This document shows, piece by piece, positions 7,553 through 14,310 of a stretch of DNA of 64,000 nucleotides; within the stretch, counting starts at the first letter, position 1; each line of letters starts with the position of its first letter. The DNA is from Nocardia terpenica (GTDB lineage: Bacteria > Actinomycetota > Actinomycetes > Mycobacteriales > Mycobacteriaceae), in assembly GCF_013186535.1 (NCBI RefSeq), contig NZ_JABMCZ010000001.1:1364001-1428000 (forward strand), written 5' to 3'. The notes beneath the pieces are model-generated. The model saw only the letters and a list, made by a program, of their open reading frames with translations. It did not search any database and was not told where the DNA came from. Made by a program: the position numbers and the translations under genes.

Positions 7553-8905
7553 ATGAAGGCTCCGAATGTGAAGCTTTCGGACTGGCTGGCTCGCTCGGGC
7601 TGGAGCCGTGGCGAGTTCGCGCGCAAGGTGCGTGCCCTCGCGATCGAATGGGGTGAGCCGCAGATTCGGCCGGACACCTCGAGCGTCCGCCGTTGGGTGG
7701 AGGATGGGGAACAGCCTCGGCCGCCGGTGCCGGCGATCCTTGCGGATTTGTTCTCGTCCCGGTTTGGCTACCGGGTGACCGTGGCCGATCTCGGCTTCGC
7801 CGATCCGTATGCGGTTGACCGAGCCCTTACCTACAGCCCATCGTTGACACGAACGATCGAAGCAGTAACCGACCTGGGAAGGGCCGACGTGGACCGCCGC
7901 AAATTCCTCACTGCCGCACCCTTCGCCTTGGCGGCTGTTGTCGAGCCCTCGCGCGATTGGCTGCTCAACACCCTCGACCAGCTGCCTGACGAGCGTCAGA
8001 AAGTGCGACTCGAAGACGTCACCGCGGTGAAGAACATGTTCAGCACCTTCCAGGAGATGGACATCTTCCAGGGCGGCGGCTCCGGTCGGCTGGTCCTGGC
8101 CGCATACATGAACGAGCATGTGTATCCCCTTCTCGGGCGGACACACACCGAAGAGACCCGCCGTGCGCTGTGTGGCGCAGCAGCCGAGCAGACATACTTG
8201 CTCGGCTGGATGGCATTCGACAACGGGGAACACGGGACCGCGCAGCGGTACCTGATCCAAGCCCTTCGATTCGCCGAGGAATCGCGCGATCCCGCCCTTG
8301 GCGCTCATGTGCTTGCGGGTATGGCGGACCAGGCAACGCTGCTGGGCCACCCCGAAGAAGGCCGCCGCCTCGCCCAAGCCGGTCGGCAAGGTCTCGCGCG
8401 AGCGAATTCCCCTGCATGTCTGGCAGATCTGTGGACGCTGGAAGCGCGAGCACTCGCAACCTTGGGCGACAAGTCCGGCACCAGCCATGCGGTCAACGAG
8501 GCCGAACGCGCCTTCTCTTCCGTAAATCCGGAACAGGAACCGGAATGGGCTCGATTCATCGACCAGGCGTACATCTGCGGCGAGTGGGCCAATGCGTTCC
8601 GCGACCTCGGTTTGCCGGATCACGCTGAGCCACACGCCCAAAGGTCGATCAGCTACGCCCGAAACCAGAACCGGGCGCGTCGCGGCGCCCTGTCGCACGC
8701 TGCATTGGCAGTCGCTCAGATCCAGAAGCGCGACCTTGAGGCCGCGTACGCCGCCGGCGTGCAGACCCTCGATCTTTCCCGGAAGGTCAAGTCCTCGAGG
8801 TCGATTGAGGCCGTCCGTGATGTGCAGCAGAAGATGAACTCGTTCGGCGCACACCCGCTGGTGGCGGAGTTCAACGAGCGGACGCGGGTTCTGCTCGCGG
8901 CGTAA
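7553..8905 (+). CDS. Actinobacterial HTH/helical-repeat regulator (1)
   Basis: About 450 residues. The N-terminal 75 residues are HTH-like (LSDWLARSGWSRGEFARKV, then RRWVEDGEQPRPPVPAIL), a linker contains DRRKFLTAAPFALAA, and the rest is helical and TPR-like with repeated A-x3-A-x6-L patterns, for instance RYLIQALRFAEES. This layout is common in actinomycete regulators that sense a ligand through the repeat domain. ATG 7553 is preferred over GTG 7550 because AGGTGGTG sits at proper distance only for the ATG. Divergent from the resolvase/AKR/EEP/radical SAM operon, which it may control. Paralogue of the gene at 9224. Confidence 0.65.
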   Translation: MKAPNVKLSDWLARSGWSRGEFARKVRALAIEWGEPQIRPDTSSVRRWVEDGEQPRPPVPAILADLFSSRFGYRVTVADLGFADPYAVDRALTYSPSLTRTIEAVTDLGRADVDRRKFLTAAPFALAAVVEPSRDWLLNTLDQLPDERQKVRLEDVTAVKNMFSTFQEMDIFQGGGSGRLVLAAYMNEHVYPLLGRTHTEETRRALCGAAAEQTYLLGWMAFDNGEHGTAQRYLIQALRFAEESRDPALGAHVLAGMADQATLLGHPEEGRRLAQAGRQGLARANSPACLADLWTLEARALATLGDKSGTSHAVNEAERAFSSVNPEQEPEWARFIDQAYICGEWANAFRDLGLPDHAEPHAQRSISYARNQNRARRGALSHAALAVAQIQKRDLEAAYAAGVQTLDLSRKVKSSRSIEAVRDVQQKMNSFGAHPLVAEFNERTRVLLAA

Positions 8906-8931
8906 GGGACTCCGGCGGGCGGGGCTTCCGT

Positions 8932-9132
8932 TCACTGCATCCGTCCCGAGCCTGGTCCCCCTTTGTCTGGCTTGCCTTCCGGCGGAACGTCACTCACGCG
9001 GCGCTTCCCCGGGGGCCCGGTCACATTCATCGTCATTTCCTGCTCCGAATCCGGTTGTGAGTCGACAGCGCGTTGCTGAAGCCGTTGGGACATCTGCGTT
9101 ATGGCTTCACGAAGGATCTGCGCCACGTCCAT
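8932..9132 (-). CDS. Small hydrophilic protein
   Basis: A 66-residue predicted protein, Gln- and Pro-rich, with no recognisable domain. It begins MDVAQILREAITQMSQRLQQ, a likely amphipathic helix, and ends in a disordered Gly/Pro/Lys tail. It is convergent with the regulator at 7553 and divergent from the one at 9224. Coding status is uncertain; support comes from the intact frame filling the space between two genes and a plausible composition. Confidence 0.35.
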   Translation of the reverse strand: MDVAQILREAITQMSQRLQQRAVDSQPDSEQEMTMNVTGPPGKRRVSDVPPEGKPDKGGPGSGRMQ

Positions 9133-9170
9133 GCGCTATAGGAGACGCGCAACGGGCCCGTCGCCGTAAC

Positions 9171-9228
9171 GGGTGGGGCGGGGGTAGTTGTGCGTGTTGG
9201 GGGTGGGGGTGTGAGGAGGGGGCGTGGG
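9171..9228 (+). other. G-tract cluster (possible G-quadruplex) in a 5' region
   Basis: Seven runs of three to five G in 58 bases on the coding strand (9171-9173, 9175-9178, 9180-9184, 9199-9203, 9205-9209, 9218-9222, 9226-9228), covering the region just before and over the GTG start of the regulator at 9224. It meets the usual G4 pattern and overlaps the only ribosome binding site, AGGAGG at 9214. A regulatory effect is inferred. Confidence 0.4.
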
Positions 9229-10642
9229 ATACGAACTAGAGATGGCGCGATCGTGTAGCCCGTGCAACACTCCCGCTATGGGACGCCCACCCAAGCAACC
9301 CAACGTCGAGCTAAACGACTTGCTGTGTGAGTCCGGGATCAGTCGTGGAGCGCTCGCGCGAATGGTGGTCGACCGGGCTTCCGCTGTTGGAGTGGAGCTG
9401 GCCTACGACTACCGATCGGTCGGGCGGTGGCTCGACGGTGAAAAGCCTTATCCCCCTGGACCGGTGCTGATTGCGGAGGTGATGACCGAAGCGCTCGGAC
9501 GCCGGATAACCCCGCTTGAGTGTGGAATGGCCGGCGACCAGGAACCAGCGGACCTGGGACTGGAATTCTCACTGAGCTTGGTCGAAGCAACAGCGTCGGT
9601 GACGGCGCTGTGGAGGAGTGATGTGGAGCGCAGAAGGTTCCTGATCGGAGCCTCGTACGCGGTGGCGGTGTACCCCGCGGCATCAATGCGATGGCTGACG
9701 CTGCCTGGCCCGGAACATCCGGTATCCATGGGCGTGCGTCGAGTGGGTCAGAGCGACATCGACTCGATACGCATGATGACCGCTGCATTTCGCGAACTGG
9801 ACAACAAGGCTGGCGGCGGACGAGTACGGGCGACAATCGTCCAGTACCTCCACGGATCGGTAGCCCCGCTTCTGCGCGGAAATTACGCCGAGCCGATCGG
9901 CCGCCAACTCTTCGCGACCACAGCCGAGTTAACGAAGCTGGCCGGCTGGGCAGCATATGACCAAGAAGAACATGGGCTTGCGCAGCGATACCTAATCCAG
10001 GCGCTGCGTCTTGCACGAGCAGCCGGGGACGCAGGACTCGGAGCCGAAATCCTCGCCGCCATGAGTCACCAGGCCACGTACGTCGGTCGCCCAGGCGATG
10101 CAGTCGACCTGGCCCGTGCAGCACAGATCGCCGCGCGCAGCGCGGGGTTGGCGGCGCTGGAGTCCGAATGCCACATGGTCGAGGCGCATGGTCATGCCGC
10201 CCGGACGGATGACTCGATGTGCGCCAAATCCATCAATGCCGCAGAGCGCGCCTTTTCCAAGGACGTGGCCTCTGATCGACCGGCCTGGCTGAGCTATTTC
10301 GACGGGGCGTACATGTCCGCGAAGGTCGCTCACTGCTTCCGCGACTTGGGCGACGATGCCCGCACAGCGCATTTCGCCGAGCAATCGCTCGATATGTCGG
10401 ACGGCTACCTCCGAGGTCGAGCCTTCAACCTCGCCCTGCTGGCCTCCGCACGCGTAGAGGCCGATCCACACGAAGCTGTGCGAGTCGGACGGCAAGCACT
10501 CGACATCGCCACTGGTTTGGCTTCACGCCGCAGCTATGCCTACCTGCGGGAACTGAGGACCCGCTTGAGTCCGTACACTCAGCTCCCGGACGTGGACGAC
10601 TTCCGGAACCAGGTCCTTGAGCTGACTAAACGTCGAGAGTGA
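9224..10642 (+). CDS. Actinobacterial HTH/helical-repeat regulator (2)
   Basis: Paralogue of the gene at 7553 and of similar size (472 residues from GTG 9224, 454 from ATG 9278). Shared blocks include the N-terminal LNDLLCESGISRGALARMVV, the DGEKPYPPGPVLIAEV turn, the linker VERRRFLIGASYA, and the helical part with RYLIQALRLARAAGD. GTG 9224 has AGGAGG four bases upstream; ATG 9278 aligns better with the start of the paralogue but has no ribosome binding site. The 3' end overlaps the end of the convergent NUDIX gene by 17 bases. Ligand and targets unknown. Confidence 0.65.
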   Translation: MGYELEMARSCSPCNTPAMGRPPKQPNVELNDLLCESGISRGALARMVVDRASAVGVELAYDYRSVGRWLDGEKPYPPGPVLIAEVMTEALGRRITPLECGMAGDQEPADLGLEFSLSLVEATASVTALWRSDVERRRFLIGASYAVAVYPAASMRWLTLPGPEHPVSMGVRRVGQSDIDSIRMMTAAFRELDNKAGGGRVRATIVQYLHGSVAPLLRGNYAEPIGRQLFATTAELTKLAGWAAYDQEEHGLAQRYLIQALRLARAAGDAGLGAEILAAMSHQATYVGRPGDAVDLARAAQIAARSAGLAALESECHMVEAHGHAARTDDSMCAKSINAAERAFSKDVASDRPAWLSYFDGAYMSAKVAHCFRDLGDDARTAHFAEQSLDMSDGYLRGRAFNLALLASARVEADPHEAVRVGRQALDIATGLASRRSYAYLRELRTRLSPYTQLPDVDDFRNQVLELTKRRE

Positions 10643-11162
10643 GAGCCCGGTACACCGCGACTACGGTAGCGGCGCCGACAATTTCGCCGCGCTCGATCAT
10701 CTTCGCGGCCTCGCTGAGGGGGAACCAGCCGAGTTCCTCCGCCTCATTGATATCCGGTTCGCTGCCAGTTGGATCGGCACCGCGTGCGAGGTAGATCTCC
10801 TGGGGCTGGTCGAGACTGCCGATTGAGGGCTGGTAGGTCACCAAGTGTTCCATCGACCTCGGGCGCCAGCCTGTCTCTTCCTCGACTTCGCGGGCTGCTG
10901 CCGCGGCTACATCCTCGGCGCCGTCGACATATCCGCCCGGCAACTCCCACACCCACTGGTCGATGATGAACCGGTGCCGGTACATCAGCAGCGCCTCGCG
11001 ATTGTCATTGAGCACCAACGTCATTGCGCAGCGCGGCATCCGCGCGACGTACTGGGTGAACCGCACTCCATCGGGAAGCTCAACATCGACGGTCGTCAGT
11101 CGGATATGCCGGTTCTCGTCCACCAGGTTTTCGCCATGGATCTTCCACTGGGTGCGCCTCAC
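10626..11162 (-). CDS. NUDIX hydrolase, ADP-ribose pyrophosphatase-like
   Basis: A 178-residue protein of the ADP-sugar diphosphatase type. The NUDIX box is complete: GGYVDGAED followed by AREVEEETGW, preceded by WVWELPGG as in ADP-ribose pyrophosphatases. Typical flanking features include an N-terminal beta region with ARMPRCAMTLVLND and a late EAEELGWFPLSEA. It would cleave ADP-ribose or a related sugar nucleotide; the exact substrate cannot be decided. Convergent with the regulator at 9224, overlapping its last codons. Confidence 0.82.
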   Translation of the reverse strand: MRRTQWKIHGENLVDENRHIRLTTVDVELPDGVRFTQYVARMPRCAMTLVLNDNREALLMYRHRFIIDQWVWELPGGYVDGAEDVAAAAAREVEEETGWRPRSMEHLVTYQPSIGSLDQPQEIYLARGADPTGSEPDINEAEELGWFPLSEAAKMIERGEIVGAATVVAVYRALTLDV

Positions 11163-11252
11163 ACCCTCGACCGTATCGCGGAGAGTCGGGGCAAGCCTGC
11201 GCGACGCGAAATCTGGTCTGTGAACGAGCCGGACTACGCAGCCGGGTCGCCG

Positions 11253-11510
11253 CTAATGGTCATCCGCACGGGTCAGCACCGTGGGTTGATGGCCCTGGTC
11301 GGGCCGAATTGTCGCGATATAGACGCCTGCGGCCGGGGCGCGGCATTCCACCAGGCATGCAACCACTCGATTGGGTTCGGTCGGATGATGGTGCACGCTG
11401 ACCACCCGTCCCGAGCGGAGAACCGCCTTGGGATCGTGGGCTTCGACACCGCGACCGTGGCTGTCCGCCCACCAGGCAACGCTGTCGCCGACCGCGAGTT
11501 TATCGAACAT
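11253..11510 (-). CDS. Small conserved-type protein, unknown function
   Basis: An 85-residue protein with no assigned domain. It starts MFDKLAVGDSVAWWADSHG and contains a run of His (VSVHHHPTEPN) and a beta-rich centre with RVVACLVECRAP, resembling small SH3-like or KOW-like barrels, though this is only an impression. It lies 42 bases downstream of the double-HTH regulator on the same strand, so it is probably co-transcribed with it. Codon use is normal for the region. Confidence 0.4.
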   Translation of the reverse strand: MFDKLAVGDSVAWWADSHGRGVEAHDPKAVLRSGRVVSVHHHPTEPNRVVACLVECRAPAAGVYIATIRPDQGHQPTVLTRADDH

Positions 11511-11552
11511 GCATTCGAGAATAGCTGGTCGATCCTCGCGCTGGCGTGGGGC

Positions 11553-12077
11553 TCAAGCGGAGCGGGCGGCAGGCGATGCGGTGATGTCGACCTGGAGGCC
11601 GAACCTTGGGGCGTAGTCGATCAGAGTGTCCAGCTTGAAGCGATCCAGGCGCCGATTCTTCAGGGTGGAGATCGTCGACCGCGGCAGCCCCTTCTGGATG
11701 GCGAAGTCAGATTGCTTGAGGGGCGACGTTTCGATCTCGTCGGCGATGGTGTTGCCCAACTGGCGGATCAACCGCCCGGCCTCGGTGTAGTCGGTCTCTG
11801 GGATTGCCTTTGTGCTCAATCGCGTCGACGGCCCCGACACCTTCGATCTGTCGTTCCGCCCGTCAACGCGCATCCGAAGCTTCAGCCCGAATAGGTGGCA
11901 GTAGTTCACGAGTCGCTCTGCGGAGAAATCCTCGATGAGCCGGTTTGCAAGACGGCTGACGTCCCCCTTGTCGATGCCGACCTGGAGAGCGATGTCCTGG
12001 TACTGCTCACCGCGTTCGGCGATGACATCAGCGATAGCGCCGATGAGCTGCTCGCGGAGTTCCAGGCTGGAGGGCAC
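11553..12077 (-). CDS. Double-HTH (XRE-like) transcriptional regulator
   Basis: Two HTH modules of the same kind stand in tandem: LREQLIGAIADVIAERG to FGLKLRMRV, and IRQLGNTIADEI to FGLQVDITA. Each has a recognition helix followed by a closing strand, as in HTH_37-type XRE proteins. A covalent dimer of this sort suits binding to palindromic operators. GTG 12077 is preferred: TACACT lies 7 bases upstream, giving a leaderless start; the alternative ATG 12134 has no usable ribosome binding site and itself sits inside a repeated GCGTTCCAT element. Candidate prophage repressor or control gene, since it faces away from the late operon and is bordered by operator-like repeats. Confidence 0.6.
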   Translation of the reverse strand: MPSSLELREQLIGAIADVIAERGEQYQDIALQVGIDKGDVSRLANRLIEDFSAERLVNYCHLFGLKLRMRVDGRNDRSKVSGPSTRLSTKAIPETDYTEAGRLIRQLGNTIADEIETSPLKQSDFAIQKGLPRSTISTLKNRRLDRFKLDTLIDYAPRFGLQVDITASPAARSA

Positions 12078-12084
12078 GCCCGAC

Positions 12085-12090
12085 AGTGTA
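12085..12090 (-). promoter_or_regulatory. -10 element of the double-HTH regulator
   Basis: On the minus strand TACACT is followed after 7 bases by GTG 12077. The TANNNT pattern and spacing agree with a leaderless transcript. The operator-like repeats at 12126-12154 lie about 50-75 bases upstream of the inferred transcription start, consistent with autoregulation. Confidence 0.4.
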
Positions 12091-12125
12091 GCCCGATTCC
12101 CATTTGACCAGCTCGACTCCAGCAA

Positions 12126-12154
12126 GCGTTCCATCCTATCCGCGTTCCATGGAA
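12126..12154. promoter_or_regulatory. Operator-like GCGTTCCAT repeats with palindrome
   Basis: GCGTTCCAT occurs at 12126-12134 and again at 12142-12150, sixteen bases apart. The second copy is part of the perfect palindrome TTCCATGGAA (12145-12154), which adds a near-copy on the opposite strand. The same 9-mer is found at 43951 and 44049 and shortened at 12584, always outside genes. Position upstream of an HTH gene suggests a repressor binding site. Confidence 0.5.
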
Positions 12155-12171
12155 TGCATGGTACGGTTGTT

Positions 12172-12196
12172 GGCGCGCCACGGTCTATGGCGCGCC
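12172..12196. repeat. Pair of GGCGCGCC octamers
   Basis: The palindromic octamer GGCGCGCC occurs at 12172-12179 and 12189-12196, start to start 17 bases apart, the second also preceded by T. The spacing is close to one and a half helical turns. Possible protein-binding pair next to the operator-like repeats; function inferred only from position. Confidence 0.35.
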
Positions 12197-12449
12197 CCTC
12201 TGCGCCCGTAGGGATCCAAACGGGTGGGACGCCTCACCAGCGTTGCGGAGCCGTTAAACGGGGACTCTGCACCTATTTCGATCCAGGCAGGTCCACCCGG
12301 TAAAGGCAGACTCGAGCGGGCGCGGCGTGGTAGCCGCAGCTGACCGCCTGGGATAGCTCCCAGTCCTGGGGCTCCGAGTAATTCCCGCGAGCCCGTTGCT
12401 TAACCAGGCCACACCGTTCCGACCGACCGGGCGAACCCGCGTTAGGCAT

Positions 12450-12472
12450 CCCGTAACCCTTGCAGTTACGGG
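12450..12472. repeat. Hairpin, 8-bp perfect stem
   Basis: CCCGTAAC at 12450-12457 pairs with GTTACGGG at 12465-12472 around a 7-base loop. No T-run follows on either strand. Could be an operator or an RNA hairpin within the gene-poor region. Confidence 0.4.
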
Positions 12473-12583
12473 GTTACTCTGCCCGCAACCTCCCGAACGC
12501 TCGGTCCCAGGCGATTCCCGGATGGGAAGGTGCGGGGCTGATTCAAGCTGCCGAGCGTCAGACTCGGGGGTGAAGACCGTACT

Positions 12584-12614
12584 GCGTTCCAAACACCAAG
12601 GTCTGCCTGGAACG
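12584..12614. repeat. Facing CGTTCCA elements
   Basis: GCGTTCCA at 12584-12591 faces TGGAACG at 12608-12614, a 7-bp inverted repeat with 16 bases between arms. The element is the same as the operator-like repeats at 12126 and 12142 and near thyX, which supports a common binding protein. Confidence 0.4.
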
Positions 12615-12805
12615 TAGAAACTGGCCAGGGGGCGATAGGTGCAACCAATCAATCAAGCCGGGCGGGCGGGGTGTAAACCCGGGGGGTGTCGCTGCGGGTG
12701 GCTCGTAAGGTTGGTGTCGCGGCTGGAGCTTCGGCTCGGGCGCGCTTCCCCGGTCGGGCGGCTGCTACGACCAGCCGGGGCGCTTCTCCTTCGGTGTTTG
12801 GGACG

Positions 12806-12849
12806 CAGAAAGGCCCTGGCGGTTCGGTGGATCCGCTGGGGCCTTTCTG
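12806..12849. terminator. Long hairpin, possible terminator
   Basis: CAGAAAGGCCC (12806-12816) pairs perfectly with GGGCCTTTCTG (12839-12849), an 11-bp stem; the 22-base interior can form a further short GCGG/CCGC stem. Because the arms contain AAAG and CTTT, a short T-rich end is available on both strands, so it may stop transcription in either direction. No obvious gene ends immediately before it. Confidence 0.45.
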
Positions 12850-13055
12850 TATCCGCGGCCGGCCGCGATCGAATCGGTGGCGTCGCTGGTTGGGTGAGCG
12901 CTCGGTGCCGACATCCGAATGCCCCGCGCCTGCAATGTTCCGCGGGTGCTATGCGTCGACCGCGGCGGTTTGCTTGTGGCGCTGATGTGGGGTTTCATTG
13001 AGGAGTGAATTGCCCGCTGCTTCAGCATCTTTCGATGTGATTCGGGGAAAGTGGG

Positions 13056-13085
13056 ATCATTTCATCTGATTCGCTATGAGATGAT
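13056..13085. terminator. AT-richer inverted repeat after the lipoprotein gene
   Basis: ATCATTTCAT (13056-13065) pairs with ATGAGATGAT (13076-13085) with one G-U type mismatch and a 10-base loop. It lies 33 bases past the stop of the minus-strand lipoprotein gene, the right place for its terminator, and stands out as a locally lower-GC stretch. Confidence 0.4.
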
Positions 13086-13117
13086 TTCACTTCGGCGGAT
13101 TCCCGTGGTTTCCGGCG

Positions 13118-13585
13118 TCAGGCCGCGCCCATTCGGATGAACGTCTGTAGGCCGTTCGCGGCGGCGTCGCTGCCCAACCTGGAGATGCTGCACGCTCCGA
13201 TCGAGTCCATTCCGCCAATGACGAGGCACCCGGTGTTGGTCATGCTGGTGTGGATGCCGAGGAAGTTGGTCATGGCCTGCTCGGCGTCGGTCCGGGTCTT
13301 GTTGGCGGGCAGCTGCTTGACGTCGGCGAGCATGGTGTTGACCTGCTGGGCCTGCCAGTTCGCGCAGCTCGCGAATTCGTCGCCTTGCTTGGCTTTGCAG
13401 TCCGCGGTGAGGAAGTGGTCGTAGGCGGTCCGGAAGGTGTTCCAGGTGTACTCGGCCGGCGCGGTCGTCGTCGCGGTCGTGGTCGCTGCGGCGGGGGTGG
13501 TGTGGTCGCTGCCGCAGCCGGCGGTCGTGCTGGCGATGGCGGTAGCGGCGAGGACGGTGCCCACGATGGCCGGGATGCGCTTCAC
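13118..13585 (-). CDS. Secreted lipoprotein, unknown function
   Basis: From GTG 13585 the protein is about 155 residues. It has a classical lipoprotein signal peptide: a basic start (VKR), a hydrophobic stretch of Ala/Ile/Val, and a lipobox ending TTAGC with the Cys near residue 24, followed by a Thr/Ala-rich tether. The mature part has four Cys residues that could form two disulfides. AAGAAG precedes the GTG. It lies on the strand opposite to the late operon, between the control region and the HNH gene, where prophages place genes expressed in the lysogen. A role in blocking superinfection is a reasonable guess from position and localisation only. Confidence 0.6.
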   Translation of the reverse strand: MKRIPAIVGTVLAATAIASTTAGCGSDHTTPAAATTTATTTAPAEYTWNTFRTAYDHFLTADCKAKQGDEFASCANWQAQQVNTMLADVKQLPANKTRTDAEQAMTNFLGIHTSMTNTGCLVIGGMDSIGACSISRLGSDAAANGLQTFIRMGAA

Positions 13586-13716
13586 ATTCTTCTTTCGGTT
13601 CAGCTCTTGATCTTGGAGACCAAATCCTAAAGGCCGCACCCACGGCGAGTCATATCATCTGGAAACCGTGCGAGCCGCTGGGACAATGCCAAATAGATGA
13701 TTCAGGCGGTGGTGTT

Positions 13717-14022
13717 GTGGCTTGGGGTTCCGGGGGCACCCGCGAGGTAGGTGCGGAGTACCGGCGAAATCGGCCGGATGTATTGGAGCGCGACGAATTT
13801 CAATGTCAGCTCCGCTTCCCTGTGTGCGTCGGCCGTGCCACCGAAGTCGACCACATCGTGAACTTCGCCCGGCATGGCTCCGATGAAATCGACAACCTCC
13901 AAGCGGTGTGCGCTCCATGCCATCGGGTCAAGACCGCGCGCGAATCCGCCGAGGCGCGCGCGGCATCCAGGCTCGCCGCACGGCATCCGGATTCCCTGCG
14001 TAAGCACCCGGGGTACTGCTGA
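13717..14022 (+). CDS. HNH endonuclease
   Basis: A 101-residue phage HNH nuclease. The core is visible: CQLRFPVCVGRATEVDHIVNF, where DH are the metal and catalytic residues, then DNLQAVCAPCHRVKT with the CxxC zinc pair and the third HNH His. HNH proteins encoded next to the terminase take part in cutting cos ends in many siphoviruses, so this points to cos-type packaging. GTG start; the tRNA-Trp and the terminase genes follow. Confidence 0.85.
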   Translation: MAWGSGGTREVGAEYRRNRPDVLERDEFQCQLRFPVCVGRATEVDHIVNFARHGSDEIDNLQAVCAPCHRVKTARESAEARAASRLAARHPDSLRKHPGYC

Positions 14023-14034
14023 TCATCTTGCGCT

Positions 14035-14060
14035 CTCCCATGGTCCCCATACCGTGGGAG
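14035..14060. terminator. Hairpin between HNH gene and tRNA-Trp
   Basis: CTCCCA(T)GGT at 14035-14044 pairs with ACC(G)TGGGAG at 14051-14060: nine pairs with one mismatch and a six-base loop. No T-run follows. It may end the HNH transcript or mark the boundary for tRNA processing. Confidence 0.35.
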
Positions 14061-14066
14061 AGGTAG

Positions 14067-14140
14067 TGGGGCGTAGCTCAATTCGGTAGAGCAGCGGTCT
14101 CCAAAGCCGCCCCGTGCAGGTTCAAGTCCTGTCGCCCTGG
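14067..14140 (+). tRNA. tRNA-Trp (anticodon CCA)
   Basis: A full cloverleaf can be drawn: D-arm with GCTC/GAGC, anticodon arm GCGGT/GCCGC around the loop CTCCAAA with anticodon CCA, T-arm GCAGG/CCTGT with loop TTCAAGT, and an acceptor stem whose two outer pairs are G-T wobbles. The 3' CCA is not encoded. It stands between the HNH gene and the small terminase gene, so it is phage-borne; tRNA-Trp genes are known from mycobacteriophages. The weak outer acceptor pairs distinguish it from a typical host copy. Confidence 0.88.
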
Positions 14141-14297
14141 CTCTTTCCCCGAATCCACAGCTTGGCAGGGGCGCGTCTGCCAGCTCGCGTGTGTGAAGCG
14201 GGTGAAACCAACGCGCGAATCCGTACCGCCGTATCGCAGGTGGCGCCGCCATGGTGGCTGCCCGCGGTGGGGAGCGGCTCTACCCCGACACGGGAGC

Positions 14298-14310
14298 ACA
14301 ACTCAATATG
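14298..14310 (+). repeat. Start-associated repeat, copy 1
   Basis: ACAACTCAATATG: the repeat runs into the ATG of the small terminase gene. One mismatch to the consensus ACAACTGAATA. Confidence 0.6.

Larger units (their letters stand above)
12135..13117. other. About 1 kb gene-poor control region
   Basis: No reading frame here has convincing codon use. Contents, left to right: operator-like repeats, a pair of GGCGCGCC octamers, a hairpin at 12450, a facing pair of CGTTCCA elements at 12584-12614, a G-rich stretch near 12661-12700, a long hairpin at 12806, and a lower-GC inverted repeat at 13056. In cos-type siphoviruses the packaging site lies shortly before an HNH gene and the terminase, so cos may be here, but no site was identified. 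A small RNA is also possible. Confidence 0.5.

Noticed and set aside
7400..8935. 511-codon minus-strand frame opposite the first HTH/repeat regulator
   Set aside because: Antisense to a gene with a recognisable paralogue; no ribosome binding site and no recognisable domain.
12639..13001. Plus-strand frame of 120 codons in the gene-poor region
   Set aside because: Arg-rich translation without structure, crosses the 12806 hairpin, and no ribosome binding site at its start.
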